Part shown: positions 52,684 through 61,025 of the stretch, one piece after another
Position numbering within the stretch: the first letter of the stretch is position 1
Layout: every line of letters starts with the position of its first letter
NCBI RefSeq assembly: GCF_003269425.1
Contig: NZ_CP030104.1
Location: forward strand, 3,505,001 to 3,569,000
Origin: Flagellimonas maritima
GTDB taxonomy: Bacteria; Bacteroidota; Bacteroidia; Flavobacteriales; Flavobacteriaceae
Direction: 5' to 3'
Length of the DNA stretch: 64,000 bases
Notes under the pieces: model-generated
Told to the model about the DNA's origin: nothing
The model's input: the letters and a program-made list of their open reading frames with translations, nothing else
Databases searched by the model: none
Translations under genes and position numbers: made by a program

Positions 52684-52690
52684 GGAGGAT
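52666..52690 (+). other. Truncated attC of cassette 12, right border of the array
   Basis: GTTGCTAAC followed by AATGTGTA matches the start of other attC sites here and complements the cassette start CTTAGCAAC. After about 11 bases the similarity stops (AGGAGGATAGCGG) and no right arm with ATAGCC...CCGTT follows. Confidence 0.6.
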
Positions 52691-52816
52691 AGCGGTTTAA
52701 TCGCTTGAGTCAAAATGAAAATTTATAAATCGTACAACAGTAACAAACGGAAATGTAAGGGTCTAAAATCCGATACTATTCTTATAATTTACCGTTATAC
52801 CGCATTAAAAACATTA

Positions 52817-53902
52817 ATGATAATCAAAATAAAAATTTACACAATTACGACATTTTTAATGCTGACCATTTTTGCTTTTGGACAAACCAAGGACGCTGAA
52901 ATAAAATCTTTTTTGGACAATTTAAAACCAAGTGATTTTTCAGGAGCAATTTTGGTTGCACATAATGATAAAGTAATCGAAAAAAGAGCTTTTGGACTTG
53001 CGAACATAGAATATGGAATTCAAAATAAAGTGGATACCAAATTCAACATTGCATCGATTACAAAAATGATTACAGCAGTAGCAACCTTGCAACTTTACGA
53101 AAATGGTAAAGTTGAACTAAAAAAACCAATTGGCACATACTTACCTGATTACCCCAACAAACTGGTTAGGGATTCTGTAACAATCCATCAACTTCTGACA
53201 CATACTTCTGGAAACAATAATAATTTAGACTTTTGGAAAACCAATAATCTCAAGTACAAAAACGTATCTGATTTTGCTGAACGTTTTAAAAACGACACTT
53301 TATTATCAAAACCCGGAACTAAATACGACTATAGTGCATCAGGTTTTGTAATTCTTGGTCTTATTATCGAGAAAGCAAGCGGACACAACTACTATGACTA
53401 CGTAAGGGAGAACATTTTTAAAATTGCAGAAATGACAAATACCTCGGAATTGGATATTGATGCAGTTGTACAGAATAAAGCAAGCGGTTATACTACATTT
53501 TTACAAGAAGATAAAACCCCTAGAAAAAATGAATATTATCTTGCCAAAACCTCTCCCGCTGGATTTCATTACTCAACTGTTGAGGATTTATTTAAATTTT
53601 CGAAAGCATTAAGAAATTATCAATTACTGGGTAAAGAAACAACAGCGTTGATGTTTGTACCTAAAGTTAAAGGTTACAATACTAATCTAGGATATGGAAT
53701 TGATATTGATTTGAGGTATAACCAAACCATTCAAGGTCATAGTGGAGGTTGGTATGGGGTTCGAGGCGAACTCATGGATTTTATGAAAGACAATTATACG
53801 GTAGTGATTTTATCAAATGTTGATGATGATGGAAAGTCAGGCACTTCAAAAGTGTCAAACTACTTTAAAGAGTTGATTGCGGAAAAACAGCCCGAGAAAT
53901 AA
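52817..53902 (+). CDS. Serine hydrolase, class C beta-lactamase/PBP family (first of two)
   Basis: A 361-residue secreted protein. I start at the ATG at 52817, which begins the signal MIIKIKIYTITTFLMLTIFAFGQ; the longer frame from 52715 adds 34 unlikely residues. Active-site motifs: SxxK in FNIASITKMITAVATLQLYE (Ser about 63), Tyr in KYDYSASGFVILGLI, and HSGGWYG in the KTG position. These enzymes act on D-amino-acid peptides, esters or beta-lactams; exact role unknown. It lies just outside the truncated attC, so it may be old array cargo or chromosomal. The adjacent gene is a distant relative. Confidence 0.88.
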   Translation: MIIKIKIYTITTFLMLTIFAFGQTKDAEIKSFLDNLKPSDFSGAILVAHNDKVIEKRAFGLANIEYGIQNKVDTKFNIASITKMITAVATLQLYENGKVELKKPIGTYLPDYPNKLVRDSVTIHQLLTHTSGNNNNLDFWKTNNLKYKNVSDFAERFKNDTLLSKPGTKYDYSASGFVILGLIIEKASGHNYYDYVRENIFKIAEMTNTSELDIDAVVQNKASGYTTFLQEDKTPRKNEYYLAKTSPAGFHYSTVEDLFKFSKALRNYQLLGKETTALMFVPKVKGYNTNLGYGIDIDLRYNQTIQGHSGGWYGVRGELMDFMKDNYTVVILSNVDDDGKSGTSKVSNYFKELIAEKQPEK

Positions 53903-53934
53903 CCTAGCATAACAAAGCCTATGAACAGTGCGAA

Positions 53935-55086
53935 ATGAGAAATACAACCATACTCCTTCTAAGCTTAATAACGTTAACAAGTTATGGTCAGATTGGCCAA
54001 AAGAGCGAACTTTCTGGTTCCGTAAAAATCCAAATTGACACATTGTTTTCTGACTTTGATACTTTGAATTCCCCAGGCTATGCCATCGGAATATCAAAAA
54101 ATGGAAAAACACTTTATAAAAACGGCTATGGTTCAGCTAATTTGGATTACAACATACCCATAGAATCGAATTCAGCATTTAGTATCGCCTCGGTTTCAAA
54201 ACAATTCACCGCGGCCTGTATAGCGCTACTGATTTTAGAAAACAAGATATCATTGGAATCCGTTGCTGCTGACTTTATTCCAGAATTAGGAAAGTACGCG
54301 GACACCATACGGATTAAACATCTTATCTATAATACGAGTGGAATCAAGGACTACCCGCGCCTAAAACGAAAAAGTGGCAAGTCTTGGGTTACATTTAACT
54401 ACTTCGATATTGATGAATGTATTTCTACATCTCTCAATGAAGAGACCCTACAATTTACGCCTGGAGAAAAATGGGACTATTGCAACGTAAATTTTATGTT
54501 GCTCACAAAAATTGTTGAAAAAATAAGTGGCCAATCTTTTAGTGAATTTGCAAAAAAGCAATTATTTGAGCCATTGGGAATGAAAAATACCCTTATCAAT
54601 GATGACATAACACAAATAATCAAAAATAGAGTCACTCCCTACAATCCCAGAACAAAAGAATATTTGGATGGTTATACTGATTATGGCATAACCCTCAAAG
54701 AAGATGGAAAATATATTCGGCATCCAAGAAATTCACCTCATTATGGGGGAAGTGGAGTGGTAACCACTATTGATGATTTGCTGAAATGGAGCGCCAATAT
54801 GATAAGTAAACGTTTTGGCGGACAGGAGTTTTATGACCTGATGCACAAAACCCCTAAGTTTAACCACAATAGAGATAATCAAGCTTTTGGTCTTTACATT
54901 GGAGATTTTAAAGGACGAAAAATAGTTGCTTGGGATGGAGGAGATTGGGGAATTAGTTCTCAATTATTGCGATTTCCAGATGAAGGAATTGCAATAATTG
55001 TGCTTTCAAATATTGGTTCAGGAGAAGCTTATCGCAAAGTAAAGGCGGTTGCAGATATTTTAATCAACCAAGGAATATTAAAATAA
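53935..55086 (+). CDS. Serine hydrolase, class C beta-lactamase/PBP family (second of two)
   Basis: A 383-residue secreted protein with signal peptide to SYGQ. Motifs: SxxK in FSIASVSKQFTAACIALLIL, YxN in KWDYCNVNFMLLTKIVEKIS, and GGDWGISSQ near the C terminus in the KTG/HxG position. Related to the preceding hydrolase but clearly diverged, so not a recent duplication. It could act on cell-wall peptides or small esters. Thirty-two bases separate the two genes. Confidence 0.88.
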   Translation: MRNTTILLLSLITLTSYGQIGQKSELSGSVKIQIDTLFSDFDTLNSPGYAIGISKNGKTLYKNGYGSANLDYNIPIESNSAFSIASVSKQFTAACIALLILENKISLESVAADFIPELGKYADTIRIKHLIYNTSGIKDYPRLKRKSGKSWVTFNYFDIDECISTSLNEETLQFTPGEKWDYCNVNFMLLTKIVEKISGQSFSEFAKKQLFEPLGMKNTLINDDITQIIKNRVTPYNPRTKEYLDGYTDYGITLKEDGKYIRHPRNSPHYGGSGVVTTIDDLLKWSANMISKRFGGQEFYDLMHKTPKFNHNRDNQAFGLYIGDFKGRKIVAWDGGDWGISSQLLRFPDEGIAIIVLSNIGSGEAYRKVKAVADILINQGILK

Positions 55087-55219
55087 AATTCCCTGAAACA
55101 AAGGACTAAGATTAAATACATTTTAAATCCATTAATTTAGTTGGGAAGTATGCGTTCACCAATCTACTATTTTATATAAGCACCTGTACGTGTAAGTTGA
55201 ACTAAATCGAATCCAATAG

Positions 55220-55357
55220 ATGAAAAGAGTTGTTTTCTTTTTTGTTATCATATTTATGATTTACCATGTTTCTCGTGCCCAACACGAGAATATCACCAAA
55301 AACTGGAAAACCGTAAGTATAAGTGATATTCCATACGCAAAAGTTTGGACAGATTGA
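55220..55357 (+). pseudogene. Remnant of a secreted-protein gene (45 residues left)
   Basis: An ATG opens a convincing signal peptide (MKRVVFFFVIIFMIYHVSRA, then QHENITKNWKTVSISDIPYA) and the frame stops after KVWTD. The start looks like the first 45 residues of a normal secreted protein whose remainder is missing. It may also be a genuine small secreted peptide. I favour a truncated gene. Confidence 0.4.
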
Positions 55358-55501
55358 AAATATTCTCATATTTGAAAAAATCGACTCGCACCATTTTTAT
55401 TGCTATCTATTCCTGTTAAATTAGAATTGGCATAAAATGCTCCATTTTATCTGATACTGTAAACGCTTTTTAAAAAAATGGAATTTCAACGCAACGATAT
55501 G

Positions 55502-55509
55502 TATCTTTG
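55502..55509 (+). promoter_or_regulatory. -7 promoter element of the DCC-family gene
   Basis: TATCTTTG fits TAnnTTTG exactly and lies 46 bases before the ATG at 55555. The -33 element is not clear. Confidence 0.5.
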
Positions 55510-55554
55510 AAGTATATAAAAAAATCAACTTCATGCCTTCATGGCAATGACAAC

Positions 55555-55965
55555 ATGGACGAAAAAGGTAAAAAAATCATCCTCTTTGACGGTGTTTGCA
55601 ATCTTTGCAATAGTTCAATCCAGTTTGTCATAAAACGGGACAAAAAAGATATTTTCCGCTACGCAGCATTGCAAAGTCAGGTTGGGCAAAAACTTATCGA
55701 TGAACGTGCAATTGATATTTCTAAAGTGGATTCCATCATTTTGGTGGAACCAGGGGTAGCTTATTATACAAAATCAGATGCTGCTCTAAATATTGCCAAA
55801 AGTTTTGGGGGTGTTTGGAAAATTGTCAATGTCTTTACTTGGATACCCAAAAGCTTTAGGGATGCCGTATATAATTTTGTTGCTCGAAATCGATACAGAT
55901 GGTTCGGCCAAAAAGATGCATGCATGATTCCTACTCCTGAACTACGGGCAAAATTTTTAGGATAG
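55555..55965 (+). CDS. DCC-family thiol-disulfide oxidoreductase-like protein
   Basis: A 136-residue protein of the DUF393/DCC family. The DGVCNLC motif in ILFDGVCNLCNSSIQFVIKR near the N terminus gives the redox-like cysteine pair. The ATG at 55555 is chosen because it follows the promoter TATCTTTG at a normal distance and directly precedes the conserved core. The end NRYRWFGQKDACMIPTPELR is typical. Proposed as thiol-disulfide oxidoreductases, but biochemistry is poorly known. Confidence 0.88.
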   Translation: MDEKGKKIILFDGVCNLCNSSIQFVIKRDKKDIFRYAALQSQVGQKLIDERAIDISKVDSIILVEPGVAYYTKSDAALNIAKSFGGVWKIVNVFTWIPKSFRDAVYNFVARNRYRWFGQKDACMIPTPELRAKFLG

Positions 55966-56307
55966 TTTAATTTTCTCTTCCTGAACGAGCTACTTTTAAG
56001 GCCATAAAATCAAATAATTTATAAGTTTTACCGTGGCTAAACTTAATCGTGAAACGTGATATTTTGCGAGGAACTCAAAATTTATCTTAAATAATAAGCA
56101 AAACACTCAAAATTCAATTTTTTAACTTAACTATTTTCAATACTGGCATTGATTTTGTGAGTTATTTAAAGAACATTCCTTTGATTTATAGTGATTTTGC
56201 AAGGTATTGAAATTATTCCCGGATAATATTCAAAAGAGCGAAAACACTTCTTCATTGAAGATACTATGTGGCTGTAGCCCTTTTCAAAACAAAAAAAAAT
56301 TCAAGAA
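55966..56307. other. Intergenic stretch without a recognisable gene
   Basis: 342 bases, AT-rich. Only short frames are present. I see no repeat, RNA gene or strong hairpin. A promoter for the gene at 56308 should lie in its right half, but no clean TAnnTTTG was found. Confidence 0.5.
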
Positions 56308-57168
56308 ATGAGAAAATTAATTCTACTACTCTTTTTATCACTTTCTATAGTGACTTTTGCCCAGACGGGCAATGTAAATGACATACTGTTCACTAAATCA
56401 GGTGAAATTATTCAAGGTAAGGTTTCCAAGGTGACAGCATCTAGCATCAGTTTCAGTTATCCTGGAGAAACACTTATTAATGAAATAGGTGTCGACCAGC
56501 TTGAAAAAATTGTTTTTTCCAGTGGAAGAACGCAGAATTTTGGTAGTGGTACAGCTGGAACAGCTATGCAAACCACGCCGGATAAAAATGTTGATGATGC
56601 TGAAATAGTCAAACCACTTCCACAAGAAGAAATCTATCTTGGACCTAATTATGACGATAACAAACTGTCTGTAATACCTTTAAGTTTTTATAAGAATGAT
56701 GTTTACAACAAGGAGACTTCAAGCAAGATAACAAAGTTTGCAACCGATTATCTTTCCCGTAAAAATTTATCATCACCAATAAATGTTCAGGAAATGTCAG
56801 CCACCATAAAAATGCTGGTCGATGGTAATGTTGGTTTTCAACAATTAAAGGATACTCCAGTTGATAGATTACAGAATGTATTAAAATCTGAATATCTTGT
56901 GATGATTGAAGTGAAGGAAATCACGGACGAGCCAAAAACAAAGAGCTCAGGTTTTTTTGATAGTCAAAATACGCCCGCCAATACGGAATCTACCGTAAGG
57001 TATGAAATAGAACTTATTGTCTATGGTGGAATGGCGAGCGAGAAATATGCAACAAAATTTATCGACGAGCGCACTTCGCAATCAGGTTTGGCCAGTAGCG
57101 GTCAAGAGGATTGGAAAACCGCTATGCAATATGTTTTAGATCAGGTATTGACTTCAGCAAACTTATAA
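56308..57168 (+). CDS. Secreted hypothetical protein
   Basis: A 286-residue protein with a signal peptide (MRKLILLLFLSLSIVTFAQ). The first mature part (DILFTKSGEIIQGKVSKVTA) resembles short beta domains found at the start of many Bacteroidota secreted proteins. A variable linker follows, then a predicted alpha/beta domain (SEYLVMIEVKEITDE, YEIELIVYGGMASEKYATKF) that looks like the periplasmic folds of surface-assembly lipoproteins. No family was assigned. It faces the convergent gene at 57216 across a shared terminator. Confidence 0.72.
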   Translation: MRKLILLLFLSLSIVTFAQTGNVNDILFTKSGEIIQGKVSKVTASSISFSYPGETLINEIGVDQLEKIVFSSGRTQNFGSGTAGTAMQTTPDKNVDDAEIVKPLPQEEIYLGPNYDDNKLSVIPLSFYKNDVYNKETSSKITKFATDYLSRKNLSSPINVQEMSATIKMLVDGNVGFQQLKDTPVDRLQNVLKSEYLVMIEVKEITDEPKTKSSGFFDSQNTPANTESTVRYEIELIVYGGMASEKYATKFIDERTSQSGLASSGQEDWKTAMQYVLDQVLTSANL

Positions 57169-57172
57169 CCAT

Positions 57173-57217
57173 AAACAAGAGCGGTTTACCGTATTTGAAG
57201 ATAAACCGCTCTTGTTT
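57173..57217. terminator. Bidirectional terminator
   Basis: A perfect 16-bp stem, AAACAAGAGCGGTTTA (57173-57188) and TAAACCGCTCTTGTTT (57202-57217), with a 13-base loop, between two convergent genes. T- and A-rich ends on both sides allow it to act in both directions. Confidence 0.88.
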
Positions 57218-57941
57218 AATCGAACGAAATCTCTTCCGTCAATAATCTTTGTACCTCTTCATCACCTTCAAACTGCTTCTCAAAATTATATGGTATATCT
57301 AAATAAGGATTATACCCGAGTTCTATAAATTTTCGATTTCGGAAGTCTTTAACAAATCTATGTACCCTGTATGTCCTCTCTCCATTTGAGTCTTCTAGAT
57401 ACATCTTAAGTTTTTCTCCCAAAGGTTTACGCCATTGTAAGGAGGTCAACAAATCTTTGCGGGTTATTTGGTCAAGACCTGGTGCATTCTTTAGTTTCTC
57501 TATTTTGTATTTTGAGTAGAAATAACGTTCTTCCAGCGACTTCCAAGATGGTAACATGCCTTCATTGTATTTTTTCTCTACACTTTCCAAGGTTTCACCT
57601 TCAGCATAGGTACCCACGCTTATCATTTCGTCGCCAGCGAACTTGGTCCTTTTTAGTAAGCCATAATTGCTTCTTGATGATTTTTGGATAATAAAGTGGT
57701 TTTCATCCAATTTTTTAATAATATGAATTGTGTCTGCTGCTGCTTCCGAATTGGTCAACAGGGTATCATTGGATACTAGGTCAAGTATAAACTTATCATC
57801 ATGTTCCGAAATGCTCATAAGCCTTTCCATACCTAAGTAGGTATACCATTTCTGCGGTTGAATAGTATCGGTTTGTGCTTTTGACGAAAAAATAGCAACT
57901 GTGCAAAAAAGAAAAATTAGGAGATTTTGAAAGAACTTCAT
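57216..57941 (-). CDS. Secreted hypothetical protein
   Basis: A 241-residue protein with a signal peptide (FFQNLLIFLFCTVAIFSSKA). The mature part has a beta-rich N-terminal half (YLGMERLMSISEHDDKFILD) and a basic, helical C-terminal half (RTYRVHRFVKDFRNRKFIEL). No family was recognised. It is the last gene after the QEGLA-motif gene (12 bases away) and may belong to the same unit. Function unknown. Confidence 0.7.
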   Translation of the reverse strand: MKFFQNLLIFLFCTVAIFSSKAQTDTIQPQKWYTYLGMERLMSISEHDDKFILDLVSNDTLLTNSEAAADTIHIIKKLDENHFIIQKSSRSNYGLLKRTKFAGDEMISVGTYAEGETLESVEKKYNEGMLPSWKSLEERYFYSKYKIEKLKNAPGLDQITRKDLLTSLQWRKPLGEKLKMYLEDSNGERTYRVHRFVKDFRNRKFIELGYNPYLDIPYNFEKQFEGDEEVQRLLTEEISFD

Positions 57942-57953
57942 ACGGGTTGGGTT

Positions 57954-59126
57954 TTATTTAAGATTATTCAAAATAAAGTCCAAAGTTGTATTGGTGTTCA
58001 GTTTTTGTGTGAAAGACTGGCTTTTGTGTGTAATTGGTTGTGCCAGTCCTAGGGTTTTAAGATATCGGATGGTCTCTTCACTTTCCAAAGAAACTTTACC
58101 GGACAACAAAGTTGCAAGACTTTCTTCCATCTGATACTTTTTATAGATTTTTCTAAGACCACTTAAATACAATCGGTCTTTGGTAAATCCCCCTCCCCTA
58201 TGCACTCTTAGCGTAATGGCAAAAGCTTCTTCTTTGTTCAGTTTATATTGTCCATGAATCAAATCAAAAGTGTCGGCAAAAGAATATCCTTTAATCAAAC
58301 TATCTGCTGCCAAAACCCTGTATGCCAATTCTTTTAAACGTTTTAAAGTTAAGGCACCCCCCATATATTCACTAAAAACCGCCAGACCTTCCTGCGTTTC
58401 TACATTTTTGGGGAAACCATTGGAAAAGATTTTTAAAGGCTGTTCCAATCCATTGAACGTTGTGACCAAATGAACCCCGATTTCGTGATTTGCAAGTGTC
58501 AGCAATTGATTCTTACTGAATTTGGCATTCTTTTTTATGATAAGCGTCCGCGAACTATTGCTCACCATTGCATCTGCCGCAATATGTGTAGAAAACTTTA
58601 TGTGCAACGGAAAACCGTACTGTTCACTGAAATCTTCAAAATATGCTTTGGCTTCCATGGGCGAAAACACTTTTTCCATATCTGAAGAATCTGGTGTATT
58701 TGCATAATGTAAAATAAATCTGGCATTTTGTACATCCCGTTCCCTTGGCGTTCCATATACCCTCAGCGAATTATAATAAAAAGCCTTGCCCTTACCAATT
58801 GTTTCGATGCACTGTATCATATTGGCATAATGGTATATGATATCTTGGTACAACTGCCTTAATTTGTCATCTGTAATACGTTCCAATCGCTGTGAAAAGA
58901 AGAGACGGTGCAGTTTATAGGGGTTAAATTTTAGCTTTGGGTATTTAAAACGAGGTTCGATCGTGAACTTTGAAGCAAAAAAACGATGTTTTTCTTTTTC
59001 TATATTTAATGGGTTGATGTAGCTCAGTAGTTCAATACGTCTTACCAAACGGTCCAGATTGGCATCGATTTCAAAGAGGTTGCCGTATTCTTTTTCTAGT
59101 CCTTTTATCTCCTTTGCACCAATCAT
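57954..59126 (-). CDS. DUF1704 'QEGLA-motif' metallopeptidase-like protein
   Basis: A 390-residue protein. The name-giving motif is in VETQEGLAVFSEYMGGALTL (about 233), and LLTLANHEIGVHLVTTFNGL holds an HExxH-type zinc motif (HEIGVH). The family is annotated as flavohaemoglobin-expression-modulating, but its catalytic motif suggests a peptidase-like enzyme. It starts with ATG overlapping the stop of the amidohydrolase gene (ATGA) in a conserved trio with that gene and the ATP-grasp gene. Confidence 0.9.
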   Translation of the reverse strand: MIGAKEIKGLEKEYGNLFEIDANLDRLVRRIELLSYINPLNIEKEKHRFFASKFTIEPRFKYPKLKFNPYKLHRLFFSQRLERITDDKLRQLYQDIIYHYANMIQCIETIGKGKAFYYNSLRVYGTPRERDVQNARFILHYANTPDSSDMEKVFSPMEAKAYFEDFSEQYGFPLHIKFSTHIAADAMVSNSSRTLIIKKNAKFSKNQLLTLANHEIGVHLVTTFNGLEQPLKIFSNGFPKNVETQEGLAVFSEYMGGALTLKRLKELAYRVLAADSLIKGYSFADTFDLIHGQYKLNKEEAFAITLRVHRGGGFTKDRLYLSGLRKIYKKYQMEESLATLLSGKVSLESEETIRYLKTLGLAQPITHKSQSFTQKLNTNTTLDFILNNLK

Positions 59127-59950
59127 ACATTTGCTTTTTCAAATTCTTCTACCATTTCAGGAATTAGTAGCTTTAATTGTTCTTCTACAGATCTGACCAC
59201 TTCTGGATAAATAATTCCTGTATGTTCATCACAATATATTTTTGATATTTCTGTGGCCAAGACCAAGGTATCCTTAAAATTTTCAGTGATATATTTTAAA
59301 AAATACCCATTGCCATGAAAAGTATCGTTTATTTTGGAAGTAGATTTTATACCGTTCGGCAACACCATACCACCTAATTTTGCACGCCACTTTTCCGTCA
59401 AACCTCCATATCGTTCTGTATCAATGTTGGTAGTTCCAAGATTCCAAACGGGTACTTCCCTATCCCAACGCTTCCAATTGTAACTGTGTATGTCAAAAAC
59501 GATTACTTTTTTAAAATCAGTCTGTAACTTGGAAATAAGTTCATGTACCACCTTATAAAAATTAGCGTGTTTTTGTAGGCTGGTCACTTTTTCGTGTTCT
59601 GTCAAAGGTTTTTCCCATAACTGTTTCCCCCAAGCATCGTCGTAAATAGCACGTTCCGGTTCTCTATTAAGATCATATTCAAAACGGCTGTCACATCCAG
59701 CAATTATAATGGGAAAGCTCTGTATCATTTCTTTCGTACAAGGGTCTTCCTCGTACCATCGTTCATACTCAGTATGCAAGCAATTGTCCCATAGCGGTTT
59801 TCTGAATTGATGCCCGTCATGAACTGCCCCACAAACAAAGGGGACATAACTCTCGACCTTTATAGTGAATGAATAGTCGTCGGAAACTGCCTCAAAGCAT
59901 TTTCTTTCTTCTATAGCATTTAAGATTTCTTCTATGGAATATCTATGCAT
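59123..59950 (-). CDS. N-formylglutamate amidohydrolase-like protein
   Basis: About 275 residues. The start is the ATG at 59950; a TTG at 59956 is also in frame. Family features are FVCGAVHDGHQFRKPLW, AGCDSRFEYDLNREPERAIY and KVIVFDIHSYNWKRWDREVP (metal and carboxylate binding). Classical members release formate from N-formyl-glutamate in histidine breakdown, but no hut genes are here. The neighbours (ATP-grasp and QEGLA protein) instead suggest a role in a peptide or amino-acid derivative pathway. Confidence 0.85.
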   Translation of the reverse strand: MHRYSIEEILNAIEERKCFEAVSDDYSFTIKVESYVPFVCGAVHDGHQFRKPLWDNCLHTEYERWYEEDPCTKEMIQSFPIIIAGCDSRFEYDLNREPERAIYDDAWGKQLWEKPLTEHEKVTSLQKHANFYKVVHELISKLQTDFKKVIVFDIHSYNWKRWDREVPVWNLGTTNIDTERYGGLTEKWRAKLGGMVLPNGIKSTSKINDTFHGNGYFLKYITENFKDTLVLATEISKIYCDEHTGIIYPEVVRSVEEQLKLLIPEMVEEFEKANV

Positions 59951-60974
59951 TTTCAACCTCGCTACGTAGTCTTGATCTTCTATCGAACGCCTGCAATTTG
60001 TCCATTACCTTGCTCTCTACAAAATCTATGACTTTTGATTGAATCTTCGTTTTATAAACTTTGTTCATATAGGTAATTCCGCCAGGTGACATCACATTGA
60101 CCTCGACCAGTTTTCCGCCAATGACATCAATGCCCACAAAGTAAAGCCCATCATTGACCAATTTGGGGCCGATTTGCTTGCACAAAGCCTTTTCCTGTTT
60201 GGACAAGGTATGTTTTGCGACCGATCCACCTGCACTAACGTTGGAGCGATGATCATCCGAGCCGGGAATCCTTCTCATGGCGCCTATAGGTTCCCCGTTC
60301 AGTAAAAGAATACGAACATCACCTTGGTCCGCACCCTCAATATATTCTTGGAGTATAACGTAATTTGAAGTGCCATCAGAATTTGTAACATAAAAATCCA
60401 AAAGTGATTTTATATTGCTCATGGCCGATTTCTCTATGAGAATCACCCCTGAACCTCCAAAACCGTTCAACGGTTTCAGAATCATCTTTTCTGATTTGGA
60501 TTCGTTGATTTGTTTTACCAAATAGTTCTTGTTTTTTGAAACGTGTGTTGCTGGAATAATGTTACTATGGCTATCACCAAATGCAGCAGTATAGAGCTTA
60601 TTATTCGCTTCTCTTAGACCTTGAAGGGAATTCACGATAAAAACATCATCCTTTACAGAATCCAGAAAATTTAGCATCAATGGATCCAACGGTGGATTGG
60701 CCCTCATAAAAATAACATCGAAACCAGCTAAGGGAAGCATTTCCTCACGTAATGAGGCTTGTTTATAGAAAGTTTTTAGACTGCTGGAAACTTTGTCCAT
60801 TTTATTGATAACTGTACAAAAGGCACTGGTTACACTATTTCGAATGGTCAGATTGGCAGGAGTGCAGATGGCAACCCCATGCTTGCGTTTTACACACTCA
60901 TGGATAAGTGCCAAGCTTGTGTCTTTCTCTGGATTTATTTCATCCCAAGGATACATTAAAAAACAAATATTCAT
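59943..60974 (-). CDS. Glutathione-synthase-like ATP-grasp enzyme
   Basis: About 343 residues. The start is the ATG at 60974 (MNICFLMYPWDEINPEKDTS). ATP-grasp features include KMILKPLNGFGGSGVILIEK, VILQEYIEGADQGDVRILLL, and the metal-binding VDVIGGKLVEVNVMSPGGIT-like segment near residue 310. It resembles bacterial glutathione synthetase GshB in the order of motifs. Because the adjacent genes are not the usual gsh genes, the product may be another gamma-glutamyl or peptide-like compound. It overlaps the next gene by a few bases. Confidence 0.85.
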   Translation of the reverse strand: MNICFLMYPWDEINPEKDTSLALIHECVKRKHGVAICTPANLTIRNSVTSAFCTVINKMDKVSSSLKTFYKQASLREEMLPLAGFDVIFMRANPPLDPLMLNFLDSVKDDVFIVNSLQGLREANNKLYTAAFGDSHSNIIPATHVSKNKNYLVKQINESKSEKMILKPLNGFGGSGVILIEKSAMSNIKSLLDFYVTNSDGTSNYVILQEYIEGADQGDVRILLLNGEPIGAMRRIPGSDDHRSNVSAGGSVAKHTLSKQEKALCKQIGPKLVNDGLYFVGIDVIGGKLVEVNVMSPGGITYMNKVYKTKIQSKVIDFVESKVMDKLQAFDRRSRLRSEVENA

Positions 60975-61025
60975 CTTCAACTAGCAGTTTTGGTTACTAT
61001 TCTCTTCTCAATCAAAAAGGTACAA

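Larger units (their letters stand above)
32380..52690 (+). mobile_element. Integron-type cassette array lacking an integrase (CALIN-like), 19 cassettes
   Basis: The region is divided at G|TT crossover points (A|TT and C|TT at two right-end sites) into 12 gene cassettes and 7 gene-less cassettes. For each, the bases just after TT are the reverse complement of the R'' sequence that opens the attC at that cassette's end. Examples: GTTACCTGCA at 39283 and TGCAGGTAAC at 40070; GTTGTACACC at 45298 and GGTGTACAAC at 46343; GTTAGGCAAA at 35138 and TTTGCCTAAC at 36382; GTTGCCTGTA at 48127 and TACAGGCAAC at 49135. All genes but one read rightward. No tyrosine recombinase is present in the window. Left border: GTT at 32379 downstream of mutS2; right border: a broken attC near 52690. 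Confidence 0.85.
55087..55554. other. Mostly non-coding stretch with one small broken gene
   Basis: About 470 bases without a full gene. It contains a 45-codon frame with a signal peptide (listed separately at 55220-55357) and the DCC gene's promoter near its right end. The rest is AT-rich sequence in which I see no repeat, hairpin or RNA gene. Confidence 0.5.

Noticed and set aside
53902..53935. CATAACAAAGCCTATGAACAG between the two serine hydrolases as another attC start
   Set aside because: It resembles AAC-AAAACCTAT of cassette 1, but there is no matching right arm and no complementary cassette start.
59123..59950. Histidine-utilisation role for the N-formylglutamate amidohydrolase-like gene
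   Set aside because: No other hut genes are nearby and the neighbours point to a different pathway.
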